From contig SVIS01000002.1 of NCBI GenBank assembly GCA_015069385.1, positions 1 through 33,479 on the forward strand: a stretch of 33,479 nucleotides of DNA. The letters are read 5' to 3'. The notes beneath the pieces were generated by a model that did no database searches, was not told the origin of the DNA, and worked only from the letters and a program-made list of their open reading frames with translations. The translations under genes and the position numbers were made by a program. Source of the stretch: Clostridiales bacterium (GTDB taxonomy: Bacteria; Bacillota; Clostridia; Christensenellales; UBA1242). Positions 8,084 to 17,584 of the stretch are shown piece after piece (positions within the stretch are counted from its first letter, which is position 1; each line of letters opens with the position of its first letter).

Positions 8084-9505
8084 TTAATAAAATTTTGAAA
8101 ATAATTCTTTTTTCTTTTCTATTATTTCGTCTATTCTTGCAATATAATCAATTGCAAATTTTACATTTGCTTGCCTTTCTATTCTATTTTCTAAATTATA
8201 AATGCGCTTAGAAATAGCATTTGCTCCACAAGCAAAAATTGTTGCCGTTTCTTCCATGCTGTCTATATTAAAAACACATGGGCGATTCATATAAAAGCCT
8301 ACGTTTTCAAGCCCTGCATTTTGATTTTTTAGCTTATACATATAGTAAGGCTTATATTTATTTTCGATTAACAACTCTTGCCCATATGAAACCATTTGTT
8401 CTGTAATTTCATTTTCGTTTACAGCGTTTTCTTCAGCCAACTTACTGCCCTTTTTTAATGCCAATGTATGAATTGTTATATTATCTGGAGCAAGTTCTAA
8501 AACAGTTTTCATCGTATGCTTAAAGTTACGCATTGTTTCTCCAGGAAGTCCGGCAATTAAGTCCATATTAACATTGAAGTTATATGGTAATGCCAACATG
8601 TATGCTTGAATTAAATCATTTGTAGTATGATTACGTCCGATAACTTTTAATGTTTTATTAACAAATGTTTGAGGATTAATTGAAATTCTAGTCACTCCAT
8701 ATTTATGCAAAACATCTAATTTTTCTTTTGTTATAGTATCAGGTCTACCACACTCAACAGTAAACTCACTAACATCAAATGCAAGTTCAGATAAAATTTT
8801 TTCTAATTGCTCAGCAGAGAGCACAGTTGGGGTTCCTCCGCCTATGTAAATTGTTTTTACAATACAAGCAGTATCACGCATAATTTGTTTAACTGCTCTA
8901 ATTTCTTTAATTAAACACTCAATATAATCTGGAATAATTTTTTCCACAACGGCATACTCAGCGGAAATAAAAGAGCAATATGAACACTTGGTTGGGCAAA
9001 ATGGGATATTAATATATAAATCTACAAGTTTATCATTTTTAATTATACATTTTTGATTATTCAATGTTCTTGCAACAAGTTTTGCTTTATCTCGCGAAAC
9101 AAAAAACTTATCCTCAAGTGCCTCTCTAACAAAATATTTATCTACCCCACTTTCAATTAATTCATAAGCCACTTTAGTTGGGCGTATGCCCGTTAAACAA
9201 CCCCAAGGAAGTTTTTTATTAAATTTTTCAGAAAGCAGTTTATATAATGTACTTTTAACCGATCGTTTTATGTATCTTTTCTTTTCTAACTCATTTTTAT
9301 ATTTTTCTATTTCTGATAACTCTTCTAATTCTTTTGTTTCATCTACAAACTCTATAATAAATTTTTTATAAAGTTTTTGAGCATCTAATTCCATGAAAAA
9401 TTTAACGAATGGCTTTTCGTCATCCAATTTTGTTTCCTGCATAAATAAATGAATTAAATCGAATATTTCTTGCTCTAACCAAGTTTCATTTGTTGTTATT
9501 TTCAT
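8084..9505 (-). CDS. hemZ: HemZ-like radical SAM coproporphyrinogen dehydrogenase family protein
   Basis: A 473-residue radical SAM protein of the HemN/HemZ group, members of which decarboxylate coproporphyrinogen III without oxygen in heme synthesis. The 4Fe-4S cluster motif is Cys170-x3-Cys174-x2-Cys177 (PFCPTKCSYC), followed by the GGGTPT and GLPGET motifs. The segment WGCLTGIRPTK before the core and YYMYKLKNQNAGLENVGF near the end are HemZ hallmarks. Its start overlaps the relA stop (ATGA), indicating coupling; relA-to-hemZ proximity is usual in Clostridia. No other heme gene is in view, so the true substrate in this organism is uncertain. Confidence 0.88.
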   Translation of the reverse strand: MKITTNETWLEQEIFDLIHLFMQETKLDDEKPFVKFFMELDAQKLYKKFIIEFVDETKELEELSEIEKYKNELEKKRYIKRSVKSTLYKLLSEKFNKKLPWGCLTGIRPTKVAYELIESGVDKYFVREALEDKFFVSRDKAKLVARTLNNQKCIIKNDKLVDLYINIPFCPTKCSYCSFISAEYAVVEKIIPDYIECLIKEIRAVKQIMRDTACIVKTIYIGGGTPTVLSAEQLEKILSELAFDVSEFTVECGRPDTITKEKLDVLHKYGVTRISINPQTFVNKTLKVIGRNHTTNDLIQAYMLALPYNFNVNMDLIAGLPGETMRNFKHTMKTVLELAPDNITIHTLALKKGSKLAEENAVNENEITEQMVSYGQELLIENKYKPYYMYKLKNQNAGLENVGFYMNRPCVFNIDSMEETATIFACGANAISKRIYNLENRIERQANVKFAIDYIARIDEIIEKKKELFSKFY

Positions 9506-11574
9506 TTTACATCTACTTCCAAAACATTATCAAATTCTTTAATAATTTTTACTAATTTATTAGTGTTATTATCATTATTAATTTTTATTTTTACACTGCA
9601 ATTAATTTTATCTGCGATATTTCTTGTTTCAAAGGCAACAATACTATAATGTAAATTTGCAAACGCAAAAGTAAGTTTTGCAATAAAATCATCAGTTTGC
9701 ATTGCAACAATGTTTATTGTAGCAATTTTATAAGTAACTGATTTATCAGCCCACTCTGCCTTTATTAAACGTTCTTGTTCTAAATATTGAACATTATTAC
9801 AATCACATTTATGAATAGTTACCCCTCTACCACGTGAAATGTAACCTATAATATTTTCACCCAAAATAGGTGCGCAACAACCCGCAAAACGGATCATCAT
9901 ACCGCTATCGCCATCTACTAAAACACCATCTTTATTCTTTTTTACAACTAAAGATGTCAATACTTTTGCCGGTCTTAAAATACTTTGTTTTTTATCATAC
10001 TCCTGCATCAACTTATTTAATACCTGAGTTGATGTTATGCTTCCATACCCTACAGCAGCAAAAAGTTCATCTGAGGAGTTAAAGGCATATTTATATAAAA
10101 CAGGTTGCAAATATTCTTCATCTAACAAAGTTGCTGGAGATAACGCTTTGTTTTTAATGGCAATTTCCATTATTTGTTTACCATTTTTTATGTTCTCATC
10201 TTTTAATTGTTTTTTAAAGAAAGCATTTATTTTATCTCTTGATTCACTTGTTTTTACAATATTTAACCAGTCTCTTGATGGACCTTTAGATGTTTGAGAA
10301 GTAATGATCTCTACAATATCATTATTACTAAGTTTTGTGCTAATTGGCACCATTTTATTATTTATTTTGCCACCCACACAAAAATTACCAATGTCAGAAT
10401 GAATAGCATAAGCAAAATCTATAACGCATGCACCCTCAGGAAATTCTAGAACTTTACCCTTTGGGGTTTGAACAAAAATTCTACCTGAATACAAATTGGT
10501 TTTCAATGTGCTAATAAATTCTTCCGAATTTAAATTTGAAGAATTATCCATAATTTCACGAAGCCAAGCAAGTTTTTTATCTAAATCTGTTGTTTTACGT
10601 TTTTCCTTATATATCCAATGTGCTACATCAACGCCAAACTCACTAGTTTTGTGCATTTCGTATGTGCGTATTTGAATTTCCATTGGTCTATCATTTTCAG
10701 TAATTATAGTTGTATGCAACGACTGATATCCATTTGGTTTTGGATTGGCAATATAGTCTTTAAACCTGCCCTCCATTGGTTTATATATGCCGTGAATTTT
10801 ACCTAATACTGCGTAACAATCTTCAATGGTATTTACAATTACACGCATTGCGATTAAATCATATATTTTAGCAAGGGGAACTGCTTTTGACGTAATTTTT
10901 TTATAAATACTACTAAAATGTTTTTGTCTTGCCATTATAGTTACATTATTTAATTTTAATTCAGAAATGATATTTTCTAATTTGTTTTTAGTAAGTTCTA
11001 TTTGGTTTTCGTTTTCTTCTTTTTTTAATAAAACATTTTGCTCTAGTTCTCTAAATATATCCGGATTTAAAAATTTTAAGCAAAGGTCTTCTAATTCACT
11101 TTTTATCTTATTTAAACCAAGACGCTCAGAAAGTGGCGCATAAATATTCCTTACAGTTAAAAGAAAATCTTTTTGTTTATCACTTAAAGGCAAATTGCAA
11201 TTTTGAGCCTCATACAAAACAATGCACAAATGTATAATAATTACTCTAATATCATTACACATGGCAATAAATTGTTTTCTTAAGACTTCCGATTCTTCTT
11301 GTTTATTAAATGAAAAATTATCAGAATGAACATTATATAAATTTTGAGTAAGAGAAATTATATCCTCATCTTTAATTTCTATATTTTTTAATTTATTTTC
11401 AACTATTAAATACGCACAAACAGAATTAAAGTCAAGTTTATATTTTATTAAATTTTCTATTATTAAAAAATCTTTTTCTTTAATAGAAATATTATTTAAA
11501 ATAAAGTTTATTATATTAATATTTTCATCATTTAAATTAAAAGAGTTATTTAAAATTTCTAATAAATTTTTCAT
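9502..11574 (-). CDS. relA: RelA/SpoT-type (p)ppGpp synthetase with degenerate hydrolase domain
   Basis: A 690-residue long Rel protein. The synthetase domain is intact (YDLIAMRVIV, GRFKDYIANPKPNGYQSLHTT, EIQIRTYEMH), then the TGS domain (VQTPKGKVLEFPEGACVIDFAYAIH), a Cys/His region (FAGCCAP...HKCDC) and a C-terminal ACT domain. The N-terminal HD hydrolase region is short and lacks the HD pair; the segment usually reading KLADRLHNMR is HLCIVLYEAQ, so the catalytic Asp is Ile118. The enzyme should make but not degrade (p)ppGpp. The RFKD motif is the type normally seen in bifunctional Rel. It starts 2 nt after recJ and overlaps hemZ by 4 nt. Confidence 0.93.
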   Translation of the reverse strand: MKNLLEILNNSFNLNDENINIINFILNNISIKEKDFLIIENLIKYKLDFNSVCAYLIVENKLKNIEIKDEDIISLTQNLYNVHSDNFSFNKQEESEVLRKQFIAMCNDIRVIIIHLCIVLYEAQNCNLPLSDKQKDFLLTVRNIYAPLSERLGLNKIKSELEDLCLKFLNPDIFRELEQNVLLKKEENENQIELTKNKLENIISELKLNNVTIMARQKHFSSIYKKITSKAVPLAKIYDLIAMRVIVNTIEDCYAVLGKIHGIYKPMEGRFKDYIANPKPNGYQSLHTTIITENDRPMEIQIRTYEMHKTSEFGVDVAHWIYKEKRKTTDLDKKLAWLREIMDNSSNLNSEEFISTLKTNLYSGRIFVQTPKGKVLEFPEGACVIDFAYAIHSDIGNFCVGGKINNKMVPISTKLSNNDIVEIITSQTSKGPSRDWLNIVKTSESRDKINAFFKKQLKDENIKNGKQIMEIAIKNKALSPATLLDEEYLQPVLYKYAFNSSDELFAAVGYGSITSTQVLNKLMQEYDKKQSILRPAKVLTSLVVKKNKDGVLVDGDSGMMIRFAGCCAPILGENIIGYISRGRGVTIHKCDCNNVQYLEQERLIKAEWADKSVTYKIATINIVAMQTDDFIAKLTFAFANLHYSIVAFETRNIADKINCSVKIKINNDNNTNKLVKIIKEFDNVLEVDVK

Positions 11575-11576
11575 AA

Positions 11577-13961
11577 TTAATTTCCTATTGTTTTTTTAAT
11601 TAGATTTAAAGAATTATATATTTTTGATTTATTTAAATCTGTTTTAGTTTCTTTATTAATGCTATAAATAAAAGCTGCGCTAGAAGTATTTTCTTTTATT
11701 ATATTTAGTTCTTTAAAAACATAATATGGAACTATAAAATTATTAAAATTCAAACGTAATTTTTTTTCTTTCATAATTGCAGAATAAACACTAAGTACAC
11801 TCACAAATTCACGTTGTTCATATTTTAGCAATTCTTTGTATACATTTGCAAAATGTTTACGTTCAAGAAATAAACCTTCAAACAAATGTTTTGAATATTT
11901 AGAACTTTCTGGCATATAAATTTTAGCATTAGAAATTTGATTAATTTTTGCAATATATGATTCATCTAAAACACTATCTAAAAAAATTATTTTATTATAC
12001 TTATTAGCAAAATTTAAATCTTTTGGAGCAAGTAATATACTATTAAATCCTGCCATGCAAGCATCTACAATATTAACTGTATAAATATTTGATAAATCAA
12101 ATTTATTTATAAAGTTTAAATAAGTTGAAACATTATTGGCAACAAACAATGTACCAAAAACATTAGTTGAGCAATCTAAGACAAAGTTTAGCAATTCATT
12201 ATTTGAGTATGTGCTAAATTTTGCCTTTTCATTAGAAAAATATTGTAATTGATGAACACTATAGCACTCTAAATATTTTGTTGCTGATGGCTTTACATTA
12301 TAGTTAAAATCAAAATTTTTAACAATTCCCTTAACATACTTTCCTTTTGCATCTTGAAATTCAAACAAAAATTTAAATTTAGAACCAAAATTAAGTTTAC
12401 TTGCCTCTTTAATATAGTTAAAGAAAATTAAACTTAAATTTTTACCAATAATAATATTGGCATGACCGCTTGATTTTGTTAGCGGTTGAATATTGATATT
12501 ATCAGTTTCTATCATAAATTTGGGTTTTGGATTATCTGCCCCACAAGGCTCTAATAACTTTAAATCATCTAAAAATTTAGGATTTATATCCCCGAGAGTT
12601 ATATTTAAGTCATAATACTCAATTGGTTGAAATGCTTTAAAATTGATATTTTCAAATATATATGAATTAACACGGGTTACAAACTCATCAAAATTTTTTA
12701 GTTTTAAAGTAAGCCCTGCTGCCATAGTATGCCCACCAAACACCTCTAAAATGTCAGAAACACTAGTTAAAATATTGTGAATGTTTATATCATTTATGCT
12801 TCTTGCTGATCCTTTTAAAACATCACCCTCACGAGTAAATAAAAAAACCGGACGATTATATTCTTCTAAAAGTTTAGAGCACTCTATACCTAAAATGCCA
12901 TGGTCCCAATTTTCATTCCAAAGTATTATGGCTGGCATATTTGTTATATCTTTACTAGAAAGAATTTTTTTACAATCTTCATATACAGTATTTCCTAAAC
13001 TTTGGCGTTTTGTATTATGCTCAAAAATTTTTTTTATTTGTTCTTTAATTTTGGGAACACTTGTTTCAAAGTATAGTAATAAAGAATCTACTGCATCACC
13101 CATTCTTCCACTTGCATTTAATTTTGGAGCTATTTTAAATGCAATATCTGAAGCATCTGGTTTTGTAATTGATACTTTATTTTCGCTAAACATATACTTT
13201 AAACCAACAGGCAATAGATTCATATTTGCAAACCCAAGCCTTACCAAAGTTCTATTTTCACCTGTTAATGGAACAATATCTGCAATTGTAGCAATTGCCA
13301 CAATTGGTAAAAATTCAATACATTGCTCTTCTCCTAAAAGGGCAACTGCAACTTTATATGCTACTCCTGTGCCACAAAGTCCTCTAAAAGAATACTCTTG
13401 TTCTTCAAATTTAGTATTAACTATGATTGTTTTTGGTAATACCTCACCAATTTCATGATGATCTGTAACAATTATTTCTATGCCTATTTTTTTTGCATAT
13501 TCTACTTCTTCTACAGCCGTTATACCACAATCAACTGTTATAATTAAATCTGGATTAAAGTTTTCTTTAATTTTATCTAAAACCGAACAAGAAAGACCAT
13601 AACCATCTACATATCTGTTAGGTAAAAAATAATTTGCTTTAACACCTAATTTTTCAAGAGCTTTTACCAAAATTGCTGTTGCACTTATACCATCGACATC
13701 GTAATCGCCAAAGATTAAAATTTTTTTATTATTAGTAATGTACCAATTTATTTTATTAATTGCTTCAGCCATACCTCGCATTTTTAAAGGCGATTGCAAT
13801 TCAATTTTTTCAGGCCATAGAAAATCTGATACCTTTTGACTGGTATCGTAACCTCGACTCATTATTATTTTCATAACCTGTTCGGTTATACCAAATTTTT
13901 CAGAAAATGACAGGACATCGCTTTGTGCAATTCCTGAATCGTAATACTTTATATACTTCAT
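11577..13961 (-). CDS. recJ: Single-strand DNA 5'-3' exonuclease RecJ
   Basis: DHH-family exonuclease acting in recombination and mismatch repair, 794 residues. Motifs: GDYDVDG (85-91), TVDCG (Asp144), DHH (167-169), LNASGRMGDA and the DHHA1 motif GGHTMAAG. The C-terminal third is a weakly conserved region as in other Firmicutes RecJ. First gene of the recJ-relA-hemZ run. The ATG at 13961 has no Shine-Dalgarno at normal distance. Either the -10-like TATAAG (13968-13973) makes a leaderless mRNA, or an AAGG (about 13987-13990) is brought near the ATG by a hairpin (13971-13986). Confidence 0.95.
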   Translation of the reverse strand: MKYIKYYDSGIAQSDVLSFSEKFGITEQVMKIIMSRGYDTSQKVSDFLWPEKIELQSPLKMRGMAEAINKINWYITNNKKILIFGDYDVDGISATAILVKALEKLGVKANYFLPNRYVDGYGLSCSVLDKIKENFNPDLIITVDCGITAVEEVEYAKKIGIEIIVTDHHEIGEVLPKTIIVNTKFEEQEYSFRGLCGTGVAYKVAVALLGEEQCIEFLPIVAIATIADIVPLTGENRTLVRLGFANMNLLPVGLKYMFSENKVSITKPDASDIAFKIAPKLNASGRMGDAVDSLLLYFETSVPKIKEQIKKIFEHNTKRQSLGNTVYEDCKKILSSKDITNMPAIILWNENWDHGILGIECSKLLEEYNRPVFLFTREGDVLKGSARSINDINIHNILTSVSDILEVFGGHTMAAGLTLKLKNFDEFVTRVNSYIFENINFKAFQPIEYYDLNITLGDINPKFLDDLKLLEPCGADNPKPKFMIETDNINIQPLTKSSGHANIIIGKNLSLIFFNYIKEASKLNFGSKFKFLFEFQDAKGKYVKGIVKNFDFNYNVKPSATKYLECYSVHQLQYFSNEKAKFSTYSNNELLNFVLDCSTNVFGTLFVANNVSTYLNFINKFDLSNIYTVNIVDACMAGFNSILLAPKDLNFANKYNKIIFLDSVLDESYIAKINQISNAKIYMPESSKYSKHLFEGLFLERKHFANVYKELLKYEQREFVSVLSVYSAIMKEKKLRLNFNNFIVPYYVFKELNIIKENTSSAAFIYSINKETKTDLNKSKIYNSLNLIKKTIGN

Positions 13962-13967
13962 AAATGT

Positions 13968-14028
13968 CTTATAGTTAAAAAACTATCCTTATGATATAAG
14001 TATATTATATTTTAAAGTCATTGCGCAA
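13968..14028 (-). promoter_or_regulatory. Candidate recJ promoter region with palindrome ATAGTT-A4-AACTAT
   Basis: Candidates on the minus strand are TTGCGC (14023-14028), 18 bp, TATACT (13999-14004), or a -10-like TATAAG (13968-13973) 6 nt from the ATG with no clear -35. A perfect 6-bp inverted repeat (13971-13986) lies between. Nothing else is seen in 13962-14130. Confidence 0.4.
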
Positions 14029-14130
14029 ATAAAATTATGTAAAAGCATGTAAACATTTGATGATAATGTTTTAATTTTAGTTACAAAAAAGGATTAAATA
14101 AATTTTAAAAAAACATTGTATATAGTGAAT

Positions 14131-14156
14131 AAAAAACCAAGGCATGAAAGCCTTGG
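14131..14156 (-). terminator. Rho-independent terminator after secF
   Basis: Minus strand: CCAAGGC, 6-nt loop, GCCTTGG, then six T. Perfect stem just after the secF stop at 14166. Confidence 0.9.
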
Positions 14157-14165
14157 TATAATTAA

Positions 14166-15239
14166 TTAGTTAGAAACCAAATTATCTAAATCTGTTTCTT
14201 GCATTACTTGTTCTTCAGTTAATCTTTTTTCTTGGTTCTTTTGTTCTTTTGCTTTTACCTTTTTTACTTTTCTAACATATGTTTTTGCAAAAAGACCAGG
14301 CAAAAGCATAATGTTTGTATAAAGCACAGATAATATTGCTACAACAAATGCTAAAGATAAGAACAATATTGAATTATTAATATTAAACAAACCTAATATT
14401 AACGAAGCAACTGTTGCAACAACACATAATAAAATTTGGTTAAAACTAGTTTGTTTTACTGTATCGTTGGCAAGAGACTCATTTGATTGTTTTGCATATC
14501 TTTCGGTTGTAGATAAAAGTTCTTTATTTTTTCTTAAATATATAAAAGATGAGATAATAGAAATAATAGATACAAATGGAACAACTGCCACCGTAGCATA
14601 TGTTAATGGAATTCTTGTAATCATAATCAATGAAACAGTTAAAATATTATTTAAAAGTGCACTAACAAATGTTAAAATACCAGCATTTATGCCCATTCGT
14701 AAAGCAATATATGCACACATTAACACTACACCAACTAAGGTTGCAAGTGCCGTTGTTAAAATTACGCCATCAGCAATACATGAACCAAATGTTTCTACTA
14801 ATACATAGTTGTTGTTTTCAATATCTTGTGTTGGAGTTTCTGAATAAAATTTTTCAACCAAATCTAATTTTAAACTTTCTAGCAAAGACTCTTGTTGTGT
14901 TTGTGAACCAGAGAATCCAAACTTAACAACCATTGTATATTCTTGTTTATCATTAAGTTCAACTGTATAGATTTTTCCATTAATATTATTTTCAGATAAA
15001 ACTTCATCAATTTCTTGCTTAAAATTATTATATGTTTCGGTTTGATATAAGTTTACGTCAGTACCTGCAACTACAGAAACAACAACGCCACCCGTAAAAT
15101 CTAAATCTTTATTAAAACCAAAAGTAAAAGCAAAAATTAATGCCAAAATTATTGATACAACAGGAACAATAAGTGCTTTAAAGAAATTTTTGGAATAATT
15201 ATATTGACAATTTGCCAATTTTTCTTGAACTTTACTCAT
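14166..15239 (-). CDS. secF: SecF-like protein export membrane protein (degenerate)
   Basis: Second half of the SecDF export motor; 357 residues. A membrane segment at about 20-40 is followed by the LDFTGG motif (46-51), an external domain, then five membrane segments from about 159 onward and a charged C-terminus. The usual TM4 motif with Asp and Arg (YS-x-NDT...FDRIRE type) is absent: the region around 214-236 reads PFVSIISIISSFIYLRKNK. That Asp is needed for proton-driven pulling in characterised SecDF. Overlaps secD by 8 nt and is followed by a strong terminator. Confidence 0.87.
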   Translation of the reverse strand: MSKVQEKLANCQYNYSKNFFKALIVPVVSIILALIFAFTFGFNKDLDFTGGVVVSVVAGTDVNLYQTETYNNFKQEIDEVLSENNINGKIYTVELNDKQEYTMVVKFGFSGSQTQQESLLESLKLDLVEKFYSETPTQDIENNNYVLVETFGSCIADGVILTTALATLVGVVLMCAYIALRMGINAGILTFVSALLNNILTVSLIMITRIPLTYATVAVVPFVSIISIISSFIYLRKNKELLSTTERYAKQSNESLANDTVKQTSFNQILLCVVATVASLILGLFNINNSILFLSLAFVVAILSVLYTNIMLLPGLFAKTYVRKVKKVKAKEQKNQEKRLTEEQVMQETDLDNLVSN

Positions 15240-16527
15240 TGATTTCTCCTTTTGTAAATTTTACTCTTTTATAATTTTTTGGGTTAATGGTTACATACCA
15301 AGTTACAAAATCTTTTAACATAAGCATAGTTGTAAATAGTGCAACAAAAGAACCAACAGCAAGACCTATTGCAAAGGTAGAAACGAACGGAATATTCCAG
15401 AATATTAAACTTAAACTACCAATAAATGACATAACACAAATATCTAAATTAATAAGCCACGATTTTTTAAAACCTGTTTTTGCTGCAAGTTGCATTCTAT
15501 TTAATGCAGTGAACTCTGATTTAATTTTGTTTAGATATATAATATGGCAAATTACTTGAATTGCAAGGCCAAGTAAGGCTCCAAATATTGTTGCAACAGA
15601 ACCAGTTGTTAATGGAAGTGCTTGCAATATAAAAATTGTAAATACTGCGCCAAATAATACTGATAAATTTGCAACAAACCCCAAATCACCAAACAAGATA
15701 GGTAATACTATTAATGATATTAATAAAATTAACGCTACTGCTAACATTGTAATTAATAATACATTATTTCCTAATGTTGCTGTTGTTTCGCTATTAGAAA
15801 TTGTTTTTAGTTGAACCCCAGTTGATGACATTAAAATTTGAAGTGCATATTCTTGAGCCATGTCTTGAGTATAACTTGAAGAATAAAAAGACAAATAGTT
15901 ATTTGTAGTTTCTTCTACTTCTAATGAGGTTGATTTTGTACCATCAATATAAAAATATACATTAGGTGTTTCTGTAGCATTTACTTGCTTTGTAAGTTCT
16001 TTAAGTTTTTCGGCACCTGCTTGAGTAAATTCAATAGTAACACCATTGTATTCTTGATTCAAATTTACTGTAGTAGTATAATATGCGTTTTTAATTTCGG
16101 TATTTACAATATCATATGTTGCAAGTTCTTCTGCTGTAATGGTTTCTTGATCTTTACTTGAAATATAAAAAGTAGAAGAATCACCAATAATTGATAAAAT
16201 TGAAGTTGCGTTTGATTTTGCCTCTACTTCTGCTTTAATATAATCACCTTGACGATATACTTTTGAGCCAACAAAACCTTGACCATTTAATATTGAACGA
16301 ATTTTTTCAACTGTTTGATTAATTTCTTCATCTGTAACATCTTCTGACATTATTTTATAAACAGCACTATTTCCATTTGTTATTTCGCTAGTTGCACTAA
16401 TTGAATTAAATAATCCGTTATATTGATTATTTGAAGGCAAATTAAACTGAGCAAAACAAAGAAAAATTGCAATTACTAAAAGTAAAGTAGTTAAAATAAA
16501 GTTGAATTTTGCTTGTATTTTTTTCAT
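15232..16527 (-). CDS. secD: SecD-like protein export membrane protein (degenerate)
   Basis: First half of the SecDF complex, 431 residues, with one N-terminal membrane segment (about 9-28), a P1-type external domain containing YNGVTIEFTQAGAEKLKELT, and a C-terminal block of five or so membrane segments. The normally invariant GLDL-x-GG after TM1 is missing, and the TM4 motif GMAVDANV is replaced by GALLGLAIQVICHIIYLNK, so the proton-path Asp is gone. Identity rests on the external-domain motif, topology and the secF partner. AGGAG Shine-Dalgarno; promoter at 16581-16609. Confidence 0.85.
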   Translation of the reverse strand: MKKIQAKFNFILTTLLLVIAIFLCFAQFNLPSNNQYNGLFNSISATSEITNGNSAVYKIMSEDVTDEEINQTVEKIRSILNGQGFVGSKVYRQGDYIKAEVEAKSNATSILSIIGDSSTFYISSKDQETITAEELATYDIVNTEIKNAYYTTTVNLNQEYNGVTIEFTQAGAEKLKELTKQVNATETPNVYFYIDGTKSTSLEVEETTNNYLSFYSSSYTQDMAQEYALQILMSSTGVQLKTISNSETTATLGNNVLLITMLAVALILLISLIVLPILFGDLGFVANLSVLFGAVFTIFILQALPLTTGSVATIFGALLGLAIQVICHIIYLNKIKSEFTALNRMQLAAKTGFKKSWLINLDICVMSFIGSLSLIFWNIPFVSTFAIGLAVGSFVALFTTMLMLKDFVTWYVTINPKNYKRVKFTKGEINE

Positions 16528-16549
16528 TTAAACTCCTATTATTACACAA

Positions 16550-16567
16550 TTTGGCATACAAGCCAAA
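16550..16567. repeat. Inverted repeat TTTGGC-N6-GCCAAA in the secD leader
   Basis: A perfect 6-bp inverted repeat lying just after the predicted start of the secD transcript (about 16574). Possible operator or small leader hairpin; weak evidence. Confidence 0.4.
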
Positions 16568-16580
16568 GAAATACTAATAC

Positions 16581-16609
16581 ATTATATAAAACTGCTCTCT
16601 TTAAGTCAA
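16581..16609 (-). promoter_or_regulatory. Sigma-A promoter of secD-secF
   Basis: Minus-strand TTGACT (16604-16609), 17 bp, TATAAT (16581-16586). Leader about 46 nt to the secD ATG. The remainder of 16610-16733 shows nothing further, and in particular no SCIFF-type Cys-rich peptide. Confidence 0.8.
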
Positions 16610-16734
16610 TTATTTTTTGACATTTGCCAAAATTGAACAATTAAAAACATATTAAATATTACCATAAATAATAAACTATAAACTTTAATAGTAAAACTAC
16701 AAATATCTACCTTATTAGGTTTATCTTTCTTTTT

Positions 16735-16766
16735 TTAAAAAAAGTAAGCCTTAATGGCTTACTTTT
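16735..16766 (-). terminator. Rho-independent terminator after the ankyrin-like gene
   Basis: Minus strand: AAAGTAAGCC, 5-nt loop, GGCTTACTTT followed by T. The stop codon of the gene lies in the upstream arm. Confidence 0.88.
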
Positions 16767-17562
16767 ATCTACATATTTGATATATTTTATTATTTATTTG
16801 TTCTTCATAAAATTCTTTTACTTCTTGCTTGCTAAGTGGTGGAACAATTAAACCATTGTTTTGTGCAATCATAGCCATATTGTCACCATTCTTATTTATT
16901 TGTGCCCTTGCAAGTATGTTTTTATATGCTAGATCAAATAATTCTTGATAACCATTTTTTGCACAAACCATACCAATATTATTTCCTTTATCATTTAATT
17001 GATAACACGCTCCTTCATCATTTATTGTTCTTATTATTAATTCTTTTAAATATGGAACATCTTTATATCTATATGCTGCGAAGCAAGCTAAATTATTACC
17101 ATTTTTCCCCTTATGCCTTAATAGGGTTGGGTGCTTGTCTAATATATCAAATAACAATTCTTGTGCACATTCGTAGTGAGACATAATTGCAATAAATTCA
17201 ATAAAACTGTTGCCATGATCATCAAATAACATAGTACATACTTCTTTATTATTAGTAATTTCTTTTACAAGATTATAGTATTTTTTATCAAAAGCAGTAT
17301 ATAAAAAAGATTCATTATGTGTTTGCCACCAACCATCATAAATTTCTTCAGTAATCTTTTCTGCACAAAAAATTAATTCTGGATATTCTTTTACTACTTC
17401 TATTAATTTATTTTCTAAAACTTGCTTTTTAATTTCTGCGTTATTGCCAGATTCTCTTGAAGTTTTTATCATTAATTCTTTTAAAGCAAAAAACATTTTT
17501 TCTAATTTTTTCTTTTTTGAAAAAGAAATATGTTTTTCACCTAAATATACAAAATTTGCCAT
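16765..17562 (-). CDS. Ankyrin-repeat-like protein
   Basis: 265 residues, cytoplasmic. The second half contains four repeat starts with a GNN/GNS/GDN signature: DDHGNS (114-119), KNGNN (153-157), NDKGNN (190-195) and NKNGDN (223-228), with Gly spacing of 38, 38 and 33. Each is followed by a hydrophobic helix and a helix with LL/LA. This matches ankyrin-type helix pairs in which GNN replaces the usual GxTPL. The N-terminal 100 residues are helical and unrecognised. It has its own promoter (17585-17613), an AGGAG Shine-Dalgarno and its own terminator. It occupies the place where clostridial genomes usually carry scfA and its radical SAM partner before secD. Partner unknown. Confidence 0.7.
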   Translation of the reverse strand: MANFVYLGEKHISFSKKKKLEKMFFALKELMIKTSRESGNNAEIKKQVLENKLIEVVKEYPELIFCAEKITEEIYDGWWQTHNESFLYTAFDKKYYNLVKEITNNKEVCTMLFDDHGNSFIEFIAIMSHYECAQELLFDILDKHPTLLRHKGKNGNNLACFAAYRYKDVPYLKELIIRTINDEGACYQLNDKGNNIGMVCAKNGYQELFDLAYKNILARAQINKNGDNMAMIAQNNGLIVPPLSKQEVKEFYEEQINNKIYQICR

Positions 17563-17584
17563 AAAACTTTCTCCTACTTTAGGT

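Noticed and set aside
7764..8087. 107-codon plus-strand frame
   Set aside because: Antisense to the secreted-domain gene; no ribosome site or promoter.
12781..13458. 225-codon open frame on the plus strand
   Set aside because: Lies antisense to the conserved core of recJ, with no ribosome site; its protein has no coherent domain.
16528..16764. Possible SCIFF (six-Cys) peptide before secD
   Set aside because: No Cys-rich short frame found on the minus strand; only a promoter, an inverted repeat and a terminator.
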